From the NCBI GenBank assembly GCA_964624065.1, contig CAZUWF010000002.1, positions 62,001 through 126,000 of the forward strand: a DNA stretch of 64,000 nt, given 5' to 3'. The notes under the pieces were generated by a model. It saw only the letters and a program-made list of their open reading frames with translations. It did no database searches and was not told the DNA's origin. Source of the DNA: UBA7960 sp964624065 (GTDB lineage Bacteria; Bacteroidota; Bacteroidia; Bacteroidales; UBA7960). A program made the position numbers and the translations under genes. This document shows, piece by piece, positions 61,219 to 64,000 of this stretch. The first letter of the stretch is position 1; each line of letters starts with the position of its first letter.

Positions 61219-61941
61219 ATGAAGCTGTACTCAACCGGATTGGTTAAGAAATACGGAAATAGAACGGTGGTTAACAATGTTTCGGTAAATGTTGGTCAGG
61301 GAGAGATTGTTGGGTTGCTCGGCCCTAACGGGGCTGGTAAGACCACCACCTTTTATATGATAGTTGGCTTGATAAAGCCCAACGCCGGAAAAATATTCTT
61401 CCAAAACACCGAAATTACAAGTCTGCCTATGTACAAGCGGGCCAAGATGGGCATTGGGTACCTGGCTCAGGAGGCAAGTGTATTCAGGCATCTTACGGTT
61501 GAGGATAATATAAGGGCAGTATTAGAATTTACCGATCTTTCCAAGGGGCAACAGGCAGAGCGGCTAGAGAACTTGATTCATGAGTTTGGCCTTGAAACAG
61601 TGCGTAGTAACAAGGGGATTACCCTTTCGGGAGGCGAAAGGCGCAGGACAGAAATTGCTCGATCCTTGGCGGTTGACCCAAAATTCATCCTTCTCGACGA
61701 ACCGTTTGCCGGGGTTGACCCCATTGCGGTCGAGGATATTCAAAACATTATAGCGAGCCTTAAGTATAAAAACATTGGGGTGCTGATTACTGATCACAAC
61801 GTTCACGAAACCCTCTCAATTACCGAAAGGGCATACTTGCTTGTTGACGGGATTATACTAAAATCGGGCACCTCAGAAGAACTGGCCAACGATGAGGAAG
61901 TAAAGAGGGTTTACCTAGGCGAGAAATTTCAACTCAGGTAG
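61219..61941 (+). CDS. lptB: Lipopolysaccharide export ABC ATPase
   Basis: 240 residues, ABC ATPase. Walker A LLGPNGAGKTTTFYMI, signature ITLSGGERRRTEIARSL, Walker B FILLDEPFAGVDPI and the switch His in ITDHNVHETLSI. The IGYLAQEASVFRHLTVEDN segment and DEPFAGVDPIAVEDIQNI are characteristic of LptB, which powers LPS extraction from the inner membrane by LptFG. No other lpt gene is adjacent, as is usual in Bacteroidota. Confidence 0.95.
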   Translation: MKLYSTGLVKKYGNRTVVNNVSVNVGQGEIVGLLGPNGAGKTTTFYMIVGLIKPNAGKIFFQNTEITSLPMYKRAKMGIGYLAQEASVFRHLTVEDNIRAVLEFTDLSKGQQAERLENLIHEFGLETVRSNKGITLSGGERRRTEIARSLAVDPKFILLDEPFAGVDPIAVEDIQNIIASLKYKNIGVLITDHNVHETLSITERAYLLVDGIILKSGTSEELANDEEVKRVYLGEKFQLR

Positions 61942-61982
61942 GTAAAAAATGAACCATAGAGGAGACCACAATTCCTGAAATA

Positions 61983-62462
61983 TTATTCCGAAATAAGAAG
62001 TACCACCGCAATTGCGGTTACTCCCTCCTGACGTCCTACAAAACCAATCTCCTCTCCGGTAGTAGCCTTGACGGAAATATTATCTGGACTTATGTTAAGG
62101 ATGCCTGAAATAACCACCTTCATATCTTTGACATATGGTCCAATTTTAGGGGATTGGAGGCACACGGTTGAATCAATATTTCCAACCTTGAATCCTTTTT
62201 CAAAAATTAGGGTGGCAACTCTAGAAAGCAAAATCTTACTATCTATGCCTTGGTATGCTTTGTCGGTGTTCGGAAAGTAATGGCCTATGTCATCAAGTCC
62301 TGCAGCACCTAGGAGACCATCCATTATGGCATGAATAAGCACATCGGCATTAGAGTGGCCAAGTGCCCCCTTTTCGGATGGAATCTCAACTCCACCAATT
62401 ATCAAGGGTCTTCCTTCCACCAATTGATGAACGTCATAGCCCTGACCTACACGGATGCTCAT
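61983..62462 (-). CDS. ispF: 2-C-methyl-D-erythritol 2,4-cyclodiphosphate synthase
   Basis: 159 residues, MEP isoprenoid pathway. Metal ligands Asp10, His12 (GQGYDVHQLVEG) and His44 (ADVLIHAIMDGLLGA); then LDDIGHYFPNTD and SVKATTGEEIGFVGRQEG. Normal length. It starts 21 bases after porV on the same strand, so porV and ispF are probably co-transcribed although unrelated in function. Confidence 0.96.
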   Translation of the reverse strand: MSIRVGQGYDVHQLVEGRPLIIGGVEIPSEKGALGHSNADVLIHAIMDGLLGAAGLDDIGHYFPNTDKAYQGIDSKILLSRVATLIFEKGFKVGNIDSTVCLQSPKIGPYVKDMKVVISGILNISPDNISVKATTGEEIGFVGRQEGVTAIAVVLLISE

Positions 62463-62483
62463 AGAACTTTATTTTTTTTTGAC

Positions 62484-63680
62484 CTACCACAAAGAGGCCA
62501 TATCAAAATGCAACGAAAACCTAAGCACGTTGGCGAGCGGGCTGTTTTGATTTAATGGAACCAGGTAGGCAAAATCCAGGCCAAAAACATTGTATTTCAA
62601 ACCGACACCGAGGGAGAAGAATTTCCTATCGCCCTTGGTGGCATGCTCGTGAAAATACCCGCCCCTCACTGCAAACTGCTTGCTGTACCAGTATTCAGCT
62701 CCAACTGAGAATGTGAGCTCGTTAAATTCTTCACTGAAACCTCCGGGTGCATCGAAAAAGGACTGAAAAATTCCCGCCACAACGCTCCGGTTTGGGTCGC
62801 GGCCCTTGTCAATTACCAACTCACCATTTTCGTCCCTAACAAATTGGCCGTTTTGGTTTCGCAGGTAGATTGGTGGGGTAGGAACGAGTAGTTTGTTAAT
62901 GTCAAGCGAAAATGAAAGCTTATTGTAGTCGTCGAGGTCGAACGACACGGTTGGGCCCAATCTCAGGTTGATAGGAATAAAACTGGATTTTAGTTCCTTA
63001 GAATAGGAAATTTTGTTGCCAATATTTGAGACATTTGCTCCAACCGATATTGTTGTTGGGGTCCTCGTGTCAAGTTGTTTGGTGTAGAAAACCGAAACAT
63101 CGGCTGCTACTGCAACCCCTGGTTTGGTTTCAAGCCCACCTACGAATTGACCCTGGGTGAGGTTGCTGTAAATGAATCTTGAGGCTATTGCACCTGAAAA
63201 ATGCTCTCCAAGTTTCCTTGCATAGGCAAAATCAATCGAAAACTCATTAGGTCTTGCCGTAAAAATCGGCTCACCAATTTCATCGGTAAAGTTTACTTGA
63301 CCCAAGGAAAAGTACTTTAGCGACATAGCTAAGGTTTGCTTATCGTCAAGCTTGTAAAAAGCCGACAAGTAACCAAGATCAATATCGTTAATTAATTTCC
63401 GCAGCCAAGGGGTGTAATTGATTGATACTCCAATGTTCTTGTCAACGAATGCGTATTTTGCAGGATTCCAATGCATTGAGTTGGCATCGGGTGAGGTAGA
63501 CACTCCCACATCACCCATACCTCCAGACCTGGTGTCGGGTGCTATCATCAAAAATGGAACAGCAGTGGTTATTGTGTTTATTCTTTGTCCCAAAACATCC
63601 CCGATATTTTGACCTTCGGACACAAGGGGAGCAGCTATGAATGAAAATGCAAGAACAAGGGCTATCAAAACGTTTTTCAT
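62484..63680 (-). CDS. porV: Type IX secretion system outer-membrane protein PorV (LptO)
   Basis: 398 residues with a signal peptide (LALVLAFSFIAAPLVSEG-like). The mature N-terminus has the PorV pattern VPFLMIAPDTRSGGMGDVGV and DANSMHWNPAKYAFV; the rest is a beta barrel of the OMPP1/FadL fold with terminal Trp. PorV shuttles type IX cargo from the translocon to the attachment complex with the sortase PorU. The gene lies after the porU end with 110 bases between, where a separate promoter element occurs. ispF follows. Confidence 0.93.
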   Translation of the reverse strand: MKNVLIALVLAFSFIAAPLVSEGQNIGDVLGQRINTITTAVPFLMIAPDTRSGGMGDVGVSTSPDANSMHWNPAKYAFVDKNIGVSINYTPWLRKLINDIDLGYLSAFYKLDDKQTLAMSLKYFSLGQVNFTDEIGEPIFTARPNEFSIDFAYARKLGEHFSGAIASRFIYSNLTQGQFVGGLETKPGVAVAADVSVFYTKQLDTRTPTTISVGANVSNIGNKISYSKELKSSFIPINLRLGPTVSFDLDDYNKLSFSLDINKLLVPTPPIYLRNQNGQFVRDENGELVIDKGRDPNRSVVAGIFQSFFDAPGGFSEEFNELTFSVGAEYWYSKQFAVRGGYFHEHATKGDRKFFSLGVGLKYNVFGLDFAYLVPLNQNSPLANVLRFSLHFDMASLW

Positions 63681-63718
63681 AATAGTTATTATTGGCTAAA
63701 GAAATAGAAATAAGGGTG

Positions 63719-63726
63719 CAAAGGTA
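63719..63726 (-). promoter_or_regulatory. TAnnTTTG -7 element for porV
   Basis: TACCTTTG on the minus strand, 38 bases before the porV ATG and downstream of the porU stop, so porV can be transcribed separately. Confidence 0.6.
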
Positions 63727-63790
63727 AAAATATTTAACGTATTGTGCCTAACGGTATTTGCTCGCTCATTATTGTTTGTACAAGGTTGTT

Positions 63791-64000
63791 TCATCGCATA
63801 ACAATAAGTTTCTTCGCCGAAGAAGTAACCATTCCTTTTGGCGTTGAGAGGTTCAACCTGTAAACATAAACCCCGTTGGCCACCGGCCTGCCATCATTGT
63901 CTCTCGAATCCCACTCGATGGGTGGAGACTGATTTCCAGGGGTGTTTATGGTGGATTCTAATGTTCTGACCAATTTTCCGCTAAGGTTAAAAACTTGAAT
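63791..64000 (-). CDS. porU: Type IX secretion sortase PorU, C-terminal end
   Basis: Only the last 69 codons are in the window; the frame runs off the right edge. The sequence reads from IQVFNLSGKLVRTL through EWDSRDNDGRPVANGVYVYR to a final KLIVMR, a FlgD-like immunoglobulin/CTD-type domain that in PorU follows the gingipain-like cysteine peptidase. Direct location upstream of porV is the standard porU-porV order in Bacteroidota. The peptidase part is not visible, so the identity depends on this order and the tail. Confidence 0.78.
   Translation of the reverse strand: MQVFNLSGKLVRTLESTINTPGNQSPPIEWDSRDNDGRPVANGVYVYRLNLSTPKGMVTSSAKKLIVMR

Noticed and set aside
1..64000. CRISPR array, prophage, transposon or conjugative element
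   Set aside because: Read for regular direct repeats, terminal inverted repeats, integrase or transposase motifs on both strands; none seen.

Overview
The window looks like a piece of a Bacteroidota chromosome. The signs are TonB-dependent receptors with carboxypeptidase-like N-terminal domains, tandem DUF5689 lipoproteins, a type IX secretion pair (PorU end plus PorV), an RprX/RprY-like two-component pair, a bacteroidal serine palmitoyltransferase, tRNA genes without an encoded CCA, and many copies of the Bacteroidota promoter -7 element TAnnTTTG just upstream of genes. Most of it is ordinary housekeeping DNA. I see no prophage, integrase, insertion sequence or CRISPR array.

Layout. 1-3450: end of an outer-membrane receptor and two DUF5689 surface lipoproteins, closed by a terminator. 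4390-8395: exonuclease VII (xseAB) and a histidine kinase/response regulator pair. 8507-12555: tRNA-Leu, prs, truA with a bile-acid-type transporter, and an orphan tungstate/molybdate-binding protein. 12565-16118: a short-chain reductase beside serine palmitoyltransferase (sphingolipid entry step), then rplY and pth. 16631-23021: dnaK, a TonB receptor with a small carboxypeptidase-like partner, rpmB, a lipoprotein. 23215-29116: a Kef-type antiporter, an ECF sigma factor, aspartate kinase, a biotin-dependent carboxyltransferase subunit. 29382-36405: a flavodoxin/ferredoxin membrane protein, sppA, folK, a deoxynucleoside kinase, a tRNA-Glu/rpsT/tRNA-Glu unit, radC. 36817-48770: a DUF3078 outer-membrane protein, TPR lipoprotein, YjbR protein, acyl-CoA synthetase, fabG, fbp, ADP-ribosylglycohydrolase, cinA, nucleoside phosphorylase, SirB1-like protein. 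48905-54448: a five-gene catabolic operon. 54749-64000: omega-amidase-like nitrilase, P-loop kinase with dCMP deaminase, isoaspartyl peptidase, OmpH, recQ, lptB, ispF, porV and the end of porU.

The most interesting unit is the operon at 48905-54448: a KamA-family radical SAM aminomutase, a PcaI/PcaJ-like 3-oxoacid CoA-transferase, a class III aminotransferase and a PcaF-like thiolase. Together they spell a route alpha-amino acid -> beta-amino acid -> beta-keto acid -> beta-ketoacyl-CoA -> acetyl-CoA plus a shorter acyl-CoA. In an ungapped by-eye alignment with lysine 2,3-aminomutase, the two aspartates that hold the lysine side-chain amine are replaced by Arg and Thr, so lysine is an unlikely substrate. 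Because the downstream enzymes resemble the 3-oxoadipate pair, 2-aminoadipate is my leading guess (giving succinyl-CoA and acetyl-CoA). This is inference and needs a biochemical test.
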